A stretch of 64,000 nt of DNA from assembly GCA_029960065.1 (NCBI GenBank), contig JASCOF010000002.1, forward strand, positions 744,001-808,000, read 5' to 3'. The notes under the pieces were generated by a model. It ran no database searches. It saw nothing but the letters and a program-made list of their open reading frames with translations, and was not told the DNA's origin. The first letter of the stretch is position 1. Each line of letters begins with the position of its first letter. The translations under genes were made by a program, and so were the position numbers. Source of the DNA: Flavobacteriaceae bacterium PS02336 (GTDB taxonomy: Bacteria; Bacteroidota; Bacteroidia; Flavobacteriales; Flavobacteriaceae). Below are positions 43,963 to 53,619 of the stretch, piece by piece.

Positions 43963-44406
43963 ATGATAAATCCTTTCACAGACGAGTATTTTATGAAAAA
44001 AGCTTTGCAGGAAGCTGAAATGGCTTTTGAAAAAGGCGAAATTCCTGTTGGAGCTGTAATTGTCGTTGCAGATAAAGTAATTGCAAGAAGTCATAATTTG
44101 ACCGAATTACTGAATGATGTAACGGCTCATGCCGAAATGCAGTCCATAACCGCAGCAGCAAATTTTCTAGGCGGAAAATATCTAAAAGATTGTACCCTTT
44201 ATGTAACTCTTGAACCCTGCCAAATGTGTGCAGGAGCTTTGTATTGGAGTCAGATTTCTAAAATTGTTTTTGGTGCACGCGATGAACAGCGCGGTTTTAT
44301 TACTATGGGAACTAAACTTCATCCGAAAACGACTGTGGTTTCTGGCGTTATGGCTAACGAAGCGGCAGACTTGATGAAACGTTTTTTTCTGGAGAGACGT
44401 AAATAA
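43963..44406 (+). CDS. tadA: tRNA-specific adenosine deaminase-like nucleoside deaminase
   Basis: A 147-residue zinc deaminase. HAEMQSITAAA holds the zinc His and catalytic Glu, and TLEPCQMCAGALYWSQI the two zinc cysteines. The start MINPFTDEYFMKKALQEAEMAF fits TadA, which deaminates A34 of tRNA-Arg to inosine. It lies divergent to the TonB-like pair. Confidence 0.92.
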   Translation: MINPFTDEYFMKKALQEAEMAFEKGEIPVGAVIVVADKVIARSHNLTELLNDVTAHAEMQSITAAANFLGGKYLKDCTLYVTLEPCQMCAGALYWSQISKIVFGARDEQRGFITMGTKLHPKTTVVSGVMANEAADLMKRFFLERRK

Positions 44407-44413
44407 TTTTACT

Positions 44414-45046
44414 ATGACAGATTTTTCGACAATTAAAAAGCTATTTAATATTAGTAAACCAAATGGTTTTGCAAATGAAGAAATTCAGGCTGTTAAAAAT
44501 ATTTTCGGAAATCTCCCTCAGGTTTTTGTAGACTATTATTCTGAATTTGGCAAAATCCAAAATTTAAATCATACTCAAGATTCATTAATTATACCCGAGC
44601 GGTTTCAATATTTTAAACATGATAATTATTTGATTTTTTACCATGAAAATCAACGGGCTTGTGTTTGGGGAATTCATAAAGATGATTTGTCAAAACCGAA
44701 TCCTCCCGTTTATATGAGTTATGATGAAAAAGAGTGGAATTTGGAAACCGAAACTTTAACCGATTTCTTTACTGCAATGGCTTTTCTTCAGGCCGGTTTT
44801 GCTTTAGAATATACTGCTGAATGTTTTTATGAAATAGATGATGAAGGGCTAAACTTTATTGTTGAAAATTATAAAAACAAAGGCGTTTCATTTAAACAGT
44901 GGACAGAAGGTATTAATTTCTATGGCAACCATGATGATGAGGTAATTTTTGTTATGAGTAATAATCAAATTTTTTATTCATCAAATATAGAAAAACACTT
45001 CCTTGAACTGGATGAAGTTTTGTCAAAATTGGGAACAGAGCTTTAA
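44414..45046 (+). CDS. SUKH (SMI1/KNR4)-like protein
   Basis: A 210-residue protein, 7 bases after tadA. NIFGNLPQVFVDYYSEFG then NYLIFYHENQRACVWGIHKDD, PPVYMSYDEKEW and ETLTDFFTAMAFLQA follow the SUKH fold pattern, seen in contact-dependent and polymorphic toxin immunity proteins and in Smi1/Knr4. There is no toxin gene beside it. The remainder to the C-terminus is acidic. Assignment rests on pattern only. Confidence 0.6.
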   Translation: MTDFSTIKKLFNISKPNGFANEEIQAVKNIFGNLPQVFVDYYSEFGKIQNLNHTQDSLIIPERFQYFKHDNYLIFYHENQRACVWGIHKDDLSKPNPPVYMSYDEKEWNLETETLTDFFTAMAFLQAGFALEYTAECFYEIDDEGLNFIVENYKNKGVSFKQWTEGINFYGNHDDEVIFVMSNNQIFYSSNIEKHFLELDEVLSKLGTEL

Positions 45047-45065
45047 AAGATCTTATGAAAAAAGG

Positions 45066-45140
45066 TGCCTAGCCCAGATAGGAGCGGTATCCTTTTTCCT
45101 GCTTTTTCAGCAGGGAAAAGATATAGCGGATAGCTGGAAT
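45066..45140 (-). repeat. CCCGCT...CGGGGCTA hairpin repeat, copy C
   Basis: On the minus strand TCCAGCTATCCGCTATATC, a CCTGCTGAAAAAGCAGG hairpin, then GGATACCGCTCCTATC and TGGGCTA. The end bases are changed in step (CCCG to CCAG against CGGG to CTGG), so pairing is kept. Confidence 0.75.
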
Positions 45141-45333
45141 TTGCTGCTAATCATCTTTACAGTGTCTTATAGACTTCAACAAAAGTTAAATAAATATATT
45201 TGAGAATTTTCTTCTTAAATAATCCAAAAAATAATTTACTTTTATCGTAATTTAATTTGTATTTTGCTGTTATGACTTTTAACAGTAAATCGTTCTATTT
45301 TTTTATTTGTTAACCAATTAACTCTAGATAAAA

Positions 45334-48300
45334 GTGAAAGTAAAAGGTTTAGCTCTCGTATTTTTTGTATTTTTTATTTTTCAATCGTGCGGCAGGAAAT
45401 CGGCAGCCGATTTCAATTCGGATTTCTCCTTATTCAAAGATTACATTACCAGTTTCACGGGCGGAATAGTTTCTGCGGATTCGGATATCCGTGTGGTTTT
45501 GGCTTTTGATAAAAATGACTGGAAACCCAATCAGGAATTAGATGATGACTTGTTCGATATTTCGCCAAGCGTAAGCGGAAAAGTCGTGGCACTTTCGACC
45601 AATACTTTAGCTTTTATTCCAGAGAAAAAGTTAAAAATGGGAACAGAATATCAGGTTACTTTAAACTTAGATAAGCTGACTGCCATTCCAAAAGAGAAAG
45701 AAAAGGAACTTTCTAAATTCAATTTTACAGTTAAAACGGTTAAACAGGATTTTACCATAAATACTGGCGATATTCAGTCGTATAGTAAAGAATATCAATA
45801 TTTAAACTGTGTTTTAAAAACAGCAGACAATATTGATCTTGAAACAGCTCAAAAATTGGTTGAAGCCAAACATAACGGAAATAATCTTAAGATTAAATTT
45901 GAGAAAACAAATGGACCTGCAAAAGAATTCCGTTTTATAATTGACAGTATTCAGCGTCAATCGGAAGCTTCAAACTTGGAGATTATTTATGATGGAAATG
46001 ATTTTGACATTGATCAGAAAGGCCAGATTGATTTTCCTATTACCAGTATTAACGAATTTAAAGTTATAAAGGTCGAAGTTCCTGATGGAAACAATCAACA
46101 GGTTTTAATTAATTTTTCTGAGCCTTTGGAAAAAGGACAGGATTTTGCAGGATTGGTTTCCATTCAAAACACTAATAATCTTAAGTTTTCAACTCAGGGA
46201 AATTTACTGAAAGTATATTTTACGAATCAAAATGCGCCTAAAAAAGAAGAGCCAGTTGCAGTAGTTGCCGAAGAACCGGCTGCCGTTGCTGTAGATTCGG
46301 CTGCAGTGGTAGTTGATTCAGCAGCTGTTGCGGTAGATTCAACTGTGGCAGTTGTAGAAGATGCTGTGGAATATGTGCCTGACGAAGAACCAGAGCAAGT
46401 TGTGACTGGCGAATTATTATTGGAAGTTTTTGAAGGAATTGAAAGTCAATACGGTAAGAAATTAGAATCTAATTATTCGGAGAAAATCTCTTTTGACCAG
46501 ATAAAACCAAATGTCCGTTTTGTGAAAAATGGAACAATTCTGCCAAGTTCAAACAATTTGAAACTAAATTTTGAAGCCGTAAACTTAAGTGCTGTCGATG
46601 TAAAAGTCTATAAAATTTACAAAAACAATATCCTGCAGTTTCTTCAATATAATGAATTAAACGGCGGGCAAAACCTCAAAAAAGTAGCACAGCCAATTGC
46701 TAAAACCACTTTGAATTTAAGGGAAAGCACACTCGTCAATCTTTCTAAATGGAATACCTATGCTTTAGATTTATCTAAAATTATAAAACCAGAACCTGGA
46801 GCAATTTATAGAGTTGAGTTTGTCTATAAAAAGAAATACTCTCTTTACAAATGCGAGACATCAGACGGAAATGATGATGAAGCAGAAGAAGAGGAAGTGG
46901 ATGAAAATGATGTAAACTACAGCGGTAACTCTTACGACGATTATTACTATTATGATGATTACGATTGGAGAGAAAGTCAAGATCCTTGTACAGGTTCTTA
47001 CTATTATAATGCAAGAATCGCAACCAATATTTTAGCTTCAGATTTAGGTGTTATTGCTAAAAGAGGCGAAAATAAATCGTATTTATTTGCCGTAAACAAT
47101 ATCGTTACAACTGAGCCTGTTTCGAACGCACGAGTGGATCTGTATAGTTTCCAACAGCAGAAAATTGCAACAGAAGCAACAAGCAGCGAAGGAATTGCAT
47201 CATTTGAATTAGACAAATTTGCCTATTTTGCCATTGTTACTTTGGGCGATCAATCGACGTATGTAAAGCTTGATGATGGACTTTCGTTATCTGTCAGTAA
47301 TTTTGATGTTGCGGGAGAGACTCTGCAAAAAGGTTTAAAAGGATTTATTTACGGAGAAAGGGGCGTTTGGCGTCCAGGAGATAATCTGTATTTGTCATTT
47401 ATTTTGAATGATGCGGCAAATAAGCTTCCGAAATCACATCCAATTAAATTCAGATTGAATGACCCGAATGGGAAAACGGTTTATCAAACGGTTCAAAAAA
47501 CGAACGATTTAAATCATTACGCTTTTATAGTGCCAACCAATCAAGATGCGCCAACAGGAAATTGGGAAGCTATGGTAAGTGTTGGAGGAGCAAAATTCTA
47601 CAAAAGCATTAAAATCGAAACGATCAAACCAAATCGTTTAAAAATTAAAAATACTTTTAGCAGAAAAACACTTTCGGCTTCATATCCAAACACAGATAAT
47701 CTTGAAGTGACGTGGCTTCATGGCGCTATCGCTAAAAATTTGAATGTAGAAATGCAGGCTAAATTTTCGCAGCAGACTACTACATTCAAAGGATATGAAA
47801 AATTTAGTTTTGACGATTTAGCTCGTCAATTTAGTACAGAAGAAATCAATGTTTTCTCTGGTAAATTAAATGAAAGCGGAAAAGCTTCTGTAAATATCCA
47901 GCCAAGACTGCAAGGTCAGGCACCGGGAATGTTGCGCGCTTCTTTTATTACAAAAGTATACGAAGAAGGCGGTGACTTTAGTACAGATGTGATGTCGACT
48001 ACTTATTCACCATATAAAACATATGTTGGACTTAAAACGCCTGAACTGAACAGATATAATATGCTTGAAACGAGAACCAATAATCGTTTTGAAGTAGTTA
48101 CAGTTGATGAAAACGGAAGACCAAAAGCCGTTAGAAATCTAGAAGTCAGAATTTACAAAGTGGATTGGAGATGGTGGTGGGATTCATCAAGTGATAATTT
48201 GTCAAATTATAACTCATCAAACTCGACAACAGCTTATAAATCAACTATAATTAATACGGATTCGAGCGGTAGAGGAAGTTTTCAATTTGCTTTAACTGAC

Positions 48301-51021
48301 GAAGAATGGGGCCGTTATTTGATTCGTGTTGAAGATGGAGAAAGCGGACACGCAGCTTCCTTAACTGTAAATATCGACTGGCCAATCTGGTCTGGAAAAA
48401 CACGTAATAGAGATGCTTCAACAGCCAATATGCTGGTTTTTTCTACAGATAAAAAGAATTATGCCGTTGGAGAAAAAGCACAGATTTCTTTCCCATCAAG
48501 TGAAGGCGGACGAGCTTTAATTTCAATCGAAAACGGATCTAGAGTTGTACAAACGATTTGGGCAGAAACTCAAAAAGGAGAAACAAAAGTTGAGGTTCCA
48601 ATTACGGGAGCAATGGCGCCAAACGTCTATTTTAATATTACATTATTACAGCCTCATGCTTCAACCAAAAACGATTCGCCAATTCGTATGTATGGAATTG
48701 TTCCTGTTGAAGTTGTGGATAAAAACACGATTTTGGCACCAACCATAAATATGCCAGATGCTTTAAGACCAGAACAGCCTTTTACGGTTAAAGTGGGTGA
48801 AAAGTCAGGTAAAGAAATGACGTATACTATTGCGGTTGTCGACGAAGGTCTTCTGGATTTAACTCGTTTTAAAACACCAAATGCATGGGATAGTTTCTAT
48901 GTTCGTGAAGCTTTGGGCGTAAAAACGTGGGACGTTTATGATGATGTAATTGGCGCGTACGGCGGAAAAATAAACCAGATTTTTAGTATTGGTGGAGATC
49001 AGGATTTAGGCGGCGGAAAAGCTAAAAAAGCAAATCGCTTTAAACCTGTGGTTTTATATTATGGACCATTCAAATTAGGAAAAGGAGAAACAAAATCGCA
49101 TGAATTAAAACTTCCAAAATATATTGGTTCTGTAAGAACAATGGTTGTTGCTGGCGATGCTGCAACAAGCGCATATGGAAGTGTAGAAAAAGCAACTCAA
49201 GTAAAAAGTCCGCTGATGGTTTTGGCTTCGCTGCCTAGAAAAATTTCACCATCAGAAAAAGTAACATTGCCAGTAACAGTTTTTGCTACTGAAAATAAAA
49301 TCAAAAATGTTTCGATTCAGGTAAAAACAAGCAACGGGTTGAAAGTAGCGGGAAGTGCCGTTCAAAAACTAAGTTTTGCACAGCCAGATGAAAAAATGGC
49401 GTACTTCAATTTAGTTGTAGGTGCTGCAACCGGAATAGCAAAAGTACAGGTAATTGCAACATCTGGAAATGAGAAATCGACTTATGATGTTGAAATCGAT
49501 ATGACGAATCCAAACCCAGTTACGAGTACTTTTACAGATGTTGTTTTGGGACCAAATAGTTCTAAAACACTTTCATGGAAAACATTTGGAATTGCAGGAA
49601 GTAATAAAGGGAGATTAGAAGTTTCATCTATGCCATCGATGAATTTGAATGGAAGACTGCAGTTTTTAATTCAATATCCGCATGGTTGTGTAGAGCAGAC
49701 AACTTCATCTGTTTTCCCTCAATTGTATTTAAGTGATGTGGCAGATATTGATGCAAAACGCAAAGATCTTATTCAAAAAAATATTGCAGCCGGAATTGCA
49801 AGATTGGGTAATTTCCAGTTATCAAACGGCGGATTGCCTTACTGGCAAGGAAATGCGATTGCAGACGATTGGGGAACTTCTTATGCGGGACATTTCCTAA
49901 TTGAAGCGGAGAAAAAAGGATATATATTACCAATTAATTTCAAATCAAAATGGTTATCGTATCAGCAAAAAGAGGCAAAACAATGGCGTTTTGAACCGAA
50001 GTACGGAAACGATTTGGCTCAAGCTTATAGATTGTATACTTTGGCTTTAGCTGGAAATGCTGATTTATCTGCAATGAATAGACTTCGTGAAACTAAAGGT
50101 ATTTCGAATGAAAGTAAACTTCGCCTAGCGGCGGCTTATGTTTTAGCCGGACAAAAATCGGCGGGACAAAGTTTATTACTGAAAACAAGTATCGACGACG
50201 ATTCAGATGGCTATAGTTATTACTATTATGGCTCAAGTGAAAGAAATAGAGCAATGGCTTTAGAAACTATGCTGCTTTTAGGACAAACTCAAAAAGCGTT
50301 TTTAATGGCGGCAAAACTAGCCAAAGAAATGTCGGCCAATCAATGGATGAGTACTCAGACAACGGCTTATTGCTTGTATTCGATGTCTAAATTTGCAATC
50401 AGTAACGGTCCAAAAGGAATTAATATTCAGTTTAGTAAAAATGGAAAAGGAGAAACGATAAACACGCAAAAAACGATAGCAGACCGCAGTTTGTCTGTTG
50501 CTTCTGGCACAAACAGCATTACGTTAAAAAACAACAAAAATAATACTGTTTATGTTCGTGTTTTAAATACAGGAATATTGCCAATTGGACAAGAAAATGC
50601 AGTTCAAAGCGATGTAACGGCTTCTATAGTTTTCAAAAACAGAAAAGGAAGTGTAATCAATGTTTCAAGAATTAATCAGGGAACAGAATTTATTGCTGAG
50701 GTTACGATTAAAAATCAAAGAGGAGAAAGTGTTCAAAACGTAGCTTTATCGCAGATTTTGCCTTCAGGATTCGAAATTGTAAATACCCGTTTCACAGATT
50801 ACGAAGACGCAGTAAACAACATTGCCGATTATATTGATATTCGTGACGACAGAACAAATTTCTATTTCGGAATGAAAGCTCGAGAAACCAAAGTTTTCAG
50901 AATTCTGTTAAATGCATCGTATTTAGGAAATTATTATTTGCCAGGATTACAATGTGAAGCGATGTATGATAATACATTCTTAGCCAGAACAAAAGGATTT
51001 TGGGTTGAGGTTGTGAAATAA
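45334..51021 (+). CDS. Bacterial alpha-2-macroglobulin lipoprotein
   Basis: An 1895-residue envelope protein. A lipoprotein signal ends at Cys19 (FFIFQSCGRKS). MG domains follow; a low-complexity linker of AVAVDSAAVVVDS repeats lies near 305-345, and an acidic Tyr-rich stretch near 505-560. The MG2 segment has FIYGERGVWRPGDN. The thioester motif is CVEQ at 1452-1455 (PHGCVEQTTS), so protease trapping should be active. The start is GTG at 45334. It is followed by pbpC, the well-known pairing in which it guards periplasmic repair after protease attack. Confidence 0.95.
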   Translation: MKVKGLALVFFVFFIFQSCGRKSAADFNSDFSLFKDYITSFTGGIVSADSDIRVVLAFDKNDWKPNQELDDDLFDISPSVSGKVVALSTNTLAFIPEKKLKMGTEYQVTLNLDKLTAIPKEKEKELSKFNFTVKTVKQDFTINTGDIQSYSKEYQYLNCVLKTADNIDLETAQKLVEAKHNGNNLKIKFEKTNGPAKEFRFIIDSIQRQSEASNLEIIYDGNDFDIDQKGQIDFPITSINEFKVIKVEVPDGNNQQVLINFSEPLEKGQDFAGLVSIQNTNNLKFSTQGNLLKVYFTNQNAPKKEEPVAVVAEEPAAVAVDSAAVVVDSAAVAVDSTVAVVEDAVEYVPDEEPEQVVTGELLLEVFEGIESQYGKKLESNYSEKISFDQIKPNVRFVKNGTILPSSNNLKLNFEAVNLSAVDVKVYKIYKNNILQFLQYNELNGGQNLKKVAQPIAKTTLNLRESTLVNLSKWNTYALDLSKIIKPEPGAIYRVEFVYKKKYSLYKCETSDGNDDEAEEEEVDENDVNYSGNSYDDYYYYDDYDWRESQDPCTGSYYYNARIATNILASDLGVIAKRGENKSYLFAVNNIVTTEPVSNARVDLYSFQQQKIATEATSSEGIASFELDKFAYFAIVTLGDQSTYVKLDDGLSLSVSNFDVAGETLQKGLKGFIYGERGVWRPGDNLYLSFILNDAANKLPKSHPIKFRLNDPNGKTVYQTVQKTNDLNHYAFIVPTNQDAPTGNWEAMVSVGGAKFYKSIKIETIKPNRLKIKNTFSRKTLSASYPNTDNLEVTWLHGAIAKNLNVEMQAKFSQQTTTFKGYEKFSFDDLARQFSTEEINVFSGKLNESGKASVNIQPRLQGQAPGMLRASFITKVYEEGGDFSTDVMSTTYSPYKTYVGLKTPELNRYNMLETRTNNRFEVVTVDENGRPKAVRNLEVRIYKVDWRWWWDSSSDNLSNYNSSNSTTAYKSTIINTDSSGRGSFQFALTDEEWGRYLIRVEDGESGHAASLTVNIDWPIWSGKTRNRDASTANMLVFSTDKKNYAVGEKAQISFPSSEGGRALISIENGSRVVQTIWAETQKGETKVEVPITGAMAPNVYFNITLLQPHASTKNDSPIRMYGIVPVEVVDKNTILAPTINMPDALRPEQPFTVKVGEKSGKEMTYTIAVVDEGLLDLTRFKTPNAWDSFYVREALGVKTWDVYDDVIGAYGGKINQIFSIGGDQDLGGGKAKKANRFKPVVLYYGPFKLGKGETKSHELKLPKYIGSVRTMVVAGDAATSAYGSVEKATQVKSPLMVLASLPRKISPSEKVTLPVTVFATENKIKNVSIQVKTSNGLKVAGSAVQKLSFAQPDEKMAYFNLVVGAATGIAKVQVIATSGNEKSTYDVEIDMTNPNPVTSTFTDVVLGPNSSKTLSWKTFGIAGSNKGRLEVSSMPSMNLNGRLQFLIQYPHGCVEQTTSSVFPQLYLSDVADIDAKRKDLIQKNIAAGIARLGNFQLSNGGLPYWQGNAIADDWGTSYAGHFLIEAEKKGYILPINFKSKWLSYQQKEAKQWRFEPKYGNDLAQAYRLYTLALAGNADLSAMNRLRETKGISNESKLRLAAAYVLAGQKSAGQSLLLKTSIDDDSDGYSYYYYGSSERNRAMALETMLLLGQTQKAFLMAAKLAKEMSANQWMSTQTTAYCLYSMSKFAISNGPKGINIQFSKNGKGETINTQKTIADRSLSVASGTNSITLKNNKNNTVYVRVLNTGILPIGQENAVQSDVTASIVFKNRKGSVINVSRINQGTEFIAEVTIKNQRGESVQNVALSQILPSGFEIVNTRFTDYEDAVNNIADYIDIRDDRTNFYFGMKARETKVFRILLNASYLGNYYLPGLQCEAMYDNTFLARTKGFWVEVVK

Positions 51022-51030
51022 TTTTTTTTT

Positions 51031-51180
51031 AGCCACAGATTACACAGATTAGCACAGATTTCAAAATCTTTTTTTAATCCTTTAATCTGTGGCAAAAAAA
51101 CTTTATGATAAAGGTTTCTCGCAGATTTTGCAGATCAAGCAGATAAAATAAAATCTGCCAAATTTGCTGAATCTGTGAGT
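51031..51180. repeat. GCCACAGATT inverted repeat with a second CAGATT inverted repeat
   Basis: GCCACAGATTACACAGATT and AATCTGTGGC (to 51094) form one unit; CGCAGATTTTGCAGATC with AATCTGCC...GAATCTGTGAG (51120-51180) forms a second. They fill the A2M-pbpC spacer. Same family as 26431 and 37650. Confidence 0.7.
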
Positions 51181-51189
51181 GAAAAAATC

Positions 51190-51238
51190 TTTGCGAACTT
51201 AGCGAATAACTTAGCGCCTTTGCGGTAAAACACTTAGG
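51190..51238. repeat. CTTAG-phrase repeat before pbpC
   Basis: TTTGCGAACTTAGCG, AATAACTTAGCGCC and TTTGCGGTAAAACACTTAG are variants of the CTTAG phrase, reaching the pbpC start. Confidence 0.5.
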
Positions 51239-51239
51239 A

Positions 51240-53615
51240 TTGAAAAATAAATTAAAAGCGTTTTTCCAACGCATCATAAACTGGATAAAGAGAAATAAAA
51301 TAAAATCAGCAATTGCATTTGTGCTCTTGCTGATTTACTATTTTTCGATACCCCGAACTTTGTTCAAAGAACCGTATTCTACTGTAATTGAAAGTAAAGA
51401 AGGAGAACTTCTAGGAGCCAAAATTGCCCGTGACGGACAATGGCGTTTCCCTGCGCAGGACAGCGTTCCATATAAATTCAAAAAATGCATTGTCTATTTT
51501 GAAGACGAATATTTCTATAAACATCCTGGTTTTAATCCAGGAGCGATGATAAATGCTTTTAAACAAAATAGGAAAGCGGGTAAAGTAGTTAGAGGAGGAA
51601 GTACCTTGACACAGCAAGTTATTCGATTGTCGCGAAAAGGAAAAAACAGAACTTATTTTGAAAAACTGCTTGAAATCATTCTCGCAACCAGATTAGAATT
51701 AGGACATTCCAAAGATGAGATTCTCGAAATGTATGCAGCGCATGCGCCATTTGGAGGAAATGTTGTGGGATTGGAAATGGCTTCGTGGCGTTATTTTGGA
51801 GTGCAGTCGAATCAATTGTCATGGGCAGAAAATGCTGTTTTGGCTGTTTTACCGAATGCGCCAAGTTTGATTTATCCAGGAAAAAATCAGATAAAATTAT
51901 TAAACAAGCGAAACCGACTTTTATTAAAACTGCATCAGGAGGGCATAATTGACAAGCAGACGTACGAGCTTTCAATAGAAGAACCTCTGCCTCAAAAACC
52001 GTACGACCTGCCTCAAATAGCACCGCATTTACTGCAGAGAGTGGCTAAAAATGAAGAAGGAACCAGAGTAAAAACTACGATTGATTATGCATTACAAAAT
52101 CGTGTAAATCAAATAGCGAGATATTATTATAATCAATACAAACAAAATGAAGTTCATAATCTGGCAATTTTAGTAATTGATGTTCAGAGCAGAAATGTGA
52201 TGAGTTATATTGGAAATGCTCCGGCAGATGCAGATCATCAAAAAGATGTTGATATTATTGATGCGCCAAGAAGTACAGGAAGTATTTTGAAGCCCCTTTT
52301 ATATGGTGCAATGTTAGACGATGGAGAGATATTGCCTAATACCTTAGTAGCTGATGTTCCCACACAGATTTCGGGATATACACCTCAGAATTTCAATTTA
52401 ACGTTTGATGGCGCTGTTCCGGCACATCGTGCATTATCGCGTTCTCTAAATATTCCCGCGGTTTTAATGCTTCAAGAATTTACCGTAAATAAGTTTTATG
52501 AAGAATTGCAAAAATTCAAATTAAAGAATATTAATAAAACTCCTGATCATTATGGTTTGTCTCTTATTTTAGGAGGTGCCGAAAGCAATTTATGGGATTT
52601 ATGCAGAACATACGCGAATCTGTCTTCAACACTGAATTATTTTACTAAACATCAGGCAAAATATAGAACAAACGAATTTACAGAGCTGAATTATAAAAAC
52701 GATTTTAAGACTGATTTTGGTTCAGAAACCAAACAGAAGAATATTTTGGGTGCGGGCTCAATTTGGTTAACGTATAATGCGATGGAAGAGGTGAACAGAC
52801 CTGAAGGAGACGGAGCCTGGAAATTTTATGACAGTTCTCTAAAAATTGCATGGAAAACGGGAACAAGTTTCGGGAATCGTGACGCATGGGCTATTGGAAC
52901 TAATTCCAGATATGTTGTCGGAATTTGGGTTGGAAATGCAACAGGAGAAGGAAGACCGACTTTAACAGGAGTAACCAGTGCGGCACCAATTTTATTTGAC
53001 GTTTTTAACTTACTGCCAAGACAAAGATGGTTTGATACACCTTATAAAGATTTAGAAGAAGTTGAGGTTTGCCGTTTAAGCGGTTATCTTGCTAAAGAAA
53101 ATTGCCCTAAAATCAAGCAATGGGTTACTAAAAAAGGCAAATCGACTAAAGTTTGTCCGTATCACAGAACAATTCATTTAGACAAAACAGAACAATTTCA
53201 GGTAAACAGCAGCTGTGAAAATATCGAAAATATAGTGACTAAAAACTGGTTTGTCCTGCCGCCTGTTATGGCGTGGTATTATAAAAGCCAGCATATCGAA
53301 TATCTTCCGTTACCTCCGTTTAAAGAAGGATGCGAGGGAACACAAACCACTACAATGGATTTTATTTATCCAAAAGCAAACAGTAAAATTTATTTAACTA
53401 AAGATTTTAATAGCAAAGTACAACCCGTAATTTTAAAAGTAGCCTATTCAGAAAGAGATAAAGAATTGTTTTGGTATGTGGATGATGTGTACAAAGCCAC
53501 TACAAAGACTTTTCATGAACTGCCCATAACACCAACTACAGGAATACATTATATTACTGTTGTAGATGCATCAGGAAATGAAATAAGACGTAAGATAGAA
53601 ATTGTTAGAGAATAA
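51240..53615 (+). CDS. pbpC: Penicillin-binding protein 1C
   Basis: A 791-residue bifunctional peptidoglycan synthase. One membrane anchor (about 21-37) is followed by the GT51 domain with EDEYFYKHPGF (Glu88) and RGGSTLTQQVIRL. The transpeptidase has SILK (Ser348), SLN and KTGT (539-542). The C-terminal BiPBP domain has the CRLSGYLAKENCP cysteines and ends in a beta-strand module. TTG at 51240 is the only fitting start. It is paired with the A2M gene. Confidence 0.94.
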   Translation: MKNKLKAFFQRIINWIKRNKIKSAIAFVLLLIYYFSIPRTLFKEPYSTVIESKEGELLGAKIARDGQWRFPAQDSVPYKFKKCIVYFEDEYFYKHPGFNPGAMINAFKQNRKAGKVVRGGSTLTQQVIRLSRKGKNRTYFEKLLEIILATRLELGHSKDEILEMYAAHAPFGGNVVGLEMASWRYFGVQSNQLSWAENAVLAVLPNAPSLIYPGKNQIKLLNKRNRLLLKLHQEGIIDKQTYELSIEEPLPQKPYDLPQIAPHLLQRVAKNEEGTRVKTTIDYALQNRVNQIARYYYNQYKQNEVHNLAILVIDVQSRNVMSYIGNAPADADHQKDVDIIDAPRSTGSILKPLLYGAMLDDGEILPNTLVADVPTQISGYTPQNFNLTFDGAVPAHRALSRSLNIPAVLMLQEFTVNKFYEELQKFKLKNINKTPDHYGLSLILGGAESNLWDLCRTYANLSSTLNYFTKHQAKYRTNEFTELNYKNDFKTDFGSETKQKNILGAGSIWLTYNAMEEVNRPEGDGAWKFYDSSLKIAWKTGTSFGNRDAWAIGTNSRYVVGIWVGNATGEGRPTLTGVTSAAPILFDVFNLLPRQRWFDTPYKDLEEVEVCRLSGYLAKENCPKIKQWVTKKGKSTKVCPYHRTIHLDKTEQFQVNSSCENIENIVTKNWFVLPPVMAWYYKSQHIEYLPLPPFKEGCEGTQTTTMDFIYPKANSKIYLTKDFNSKVQPVILKVAYSERDKELFWYVDDVYKATTKTFHELPITPTTGIHYITVVDASGNEIRRKIEIVRE

Positions 53616-53619
53616 TTAA

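Noticed and set aside
45003..45203. A 66-residue ORF after the SUKH-like gene
   Set aside because: It overlaps the end of that gene and repeat copy C, so its codons come from repeat DNA.
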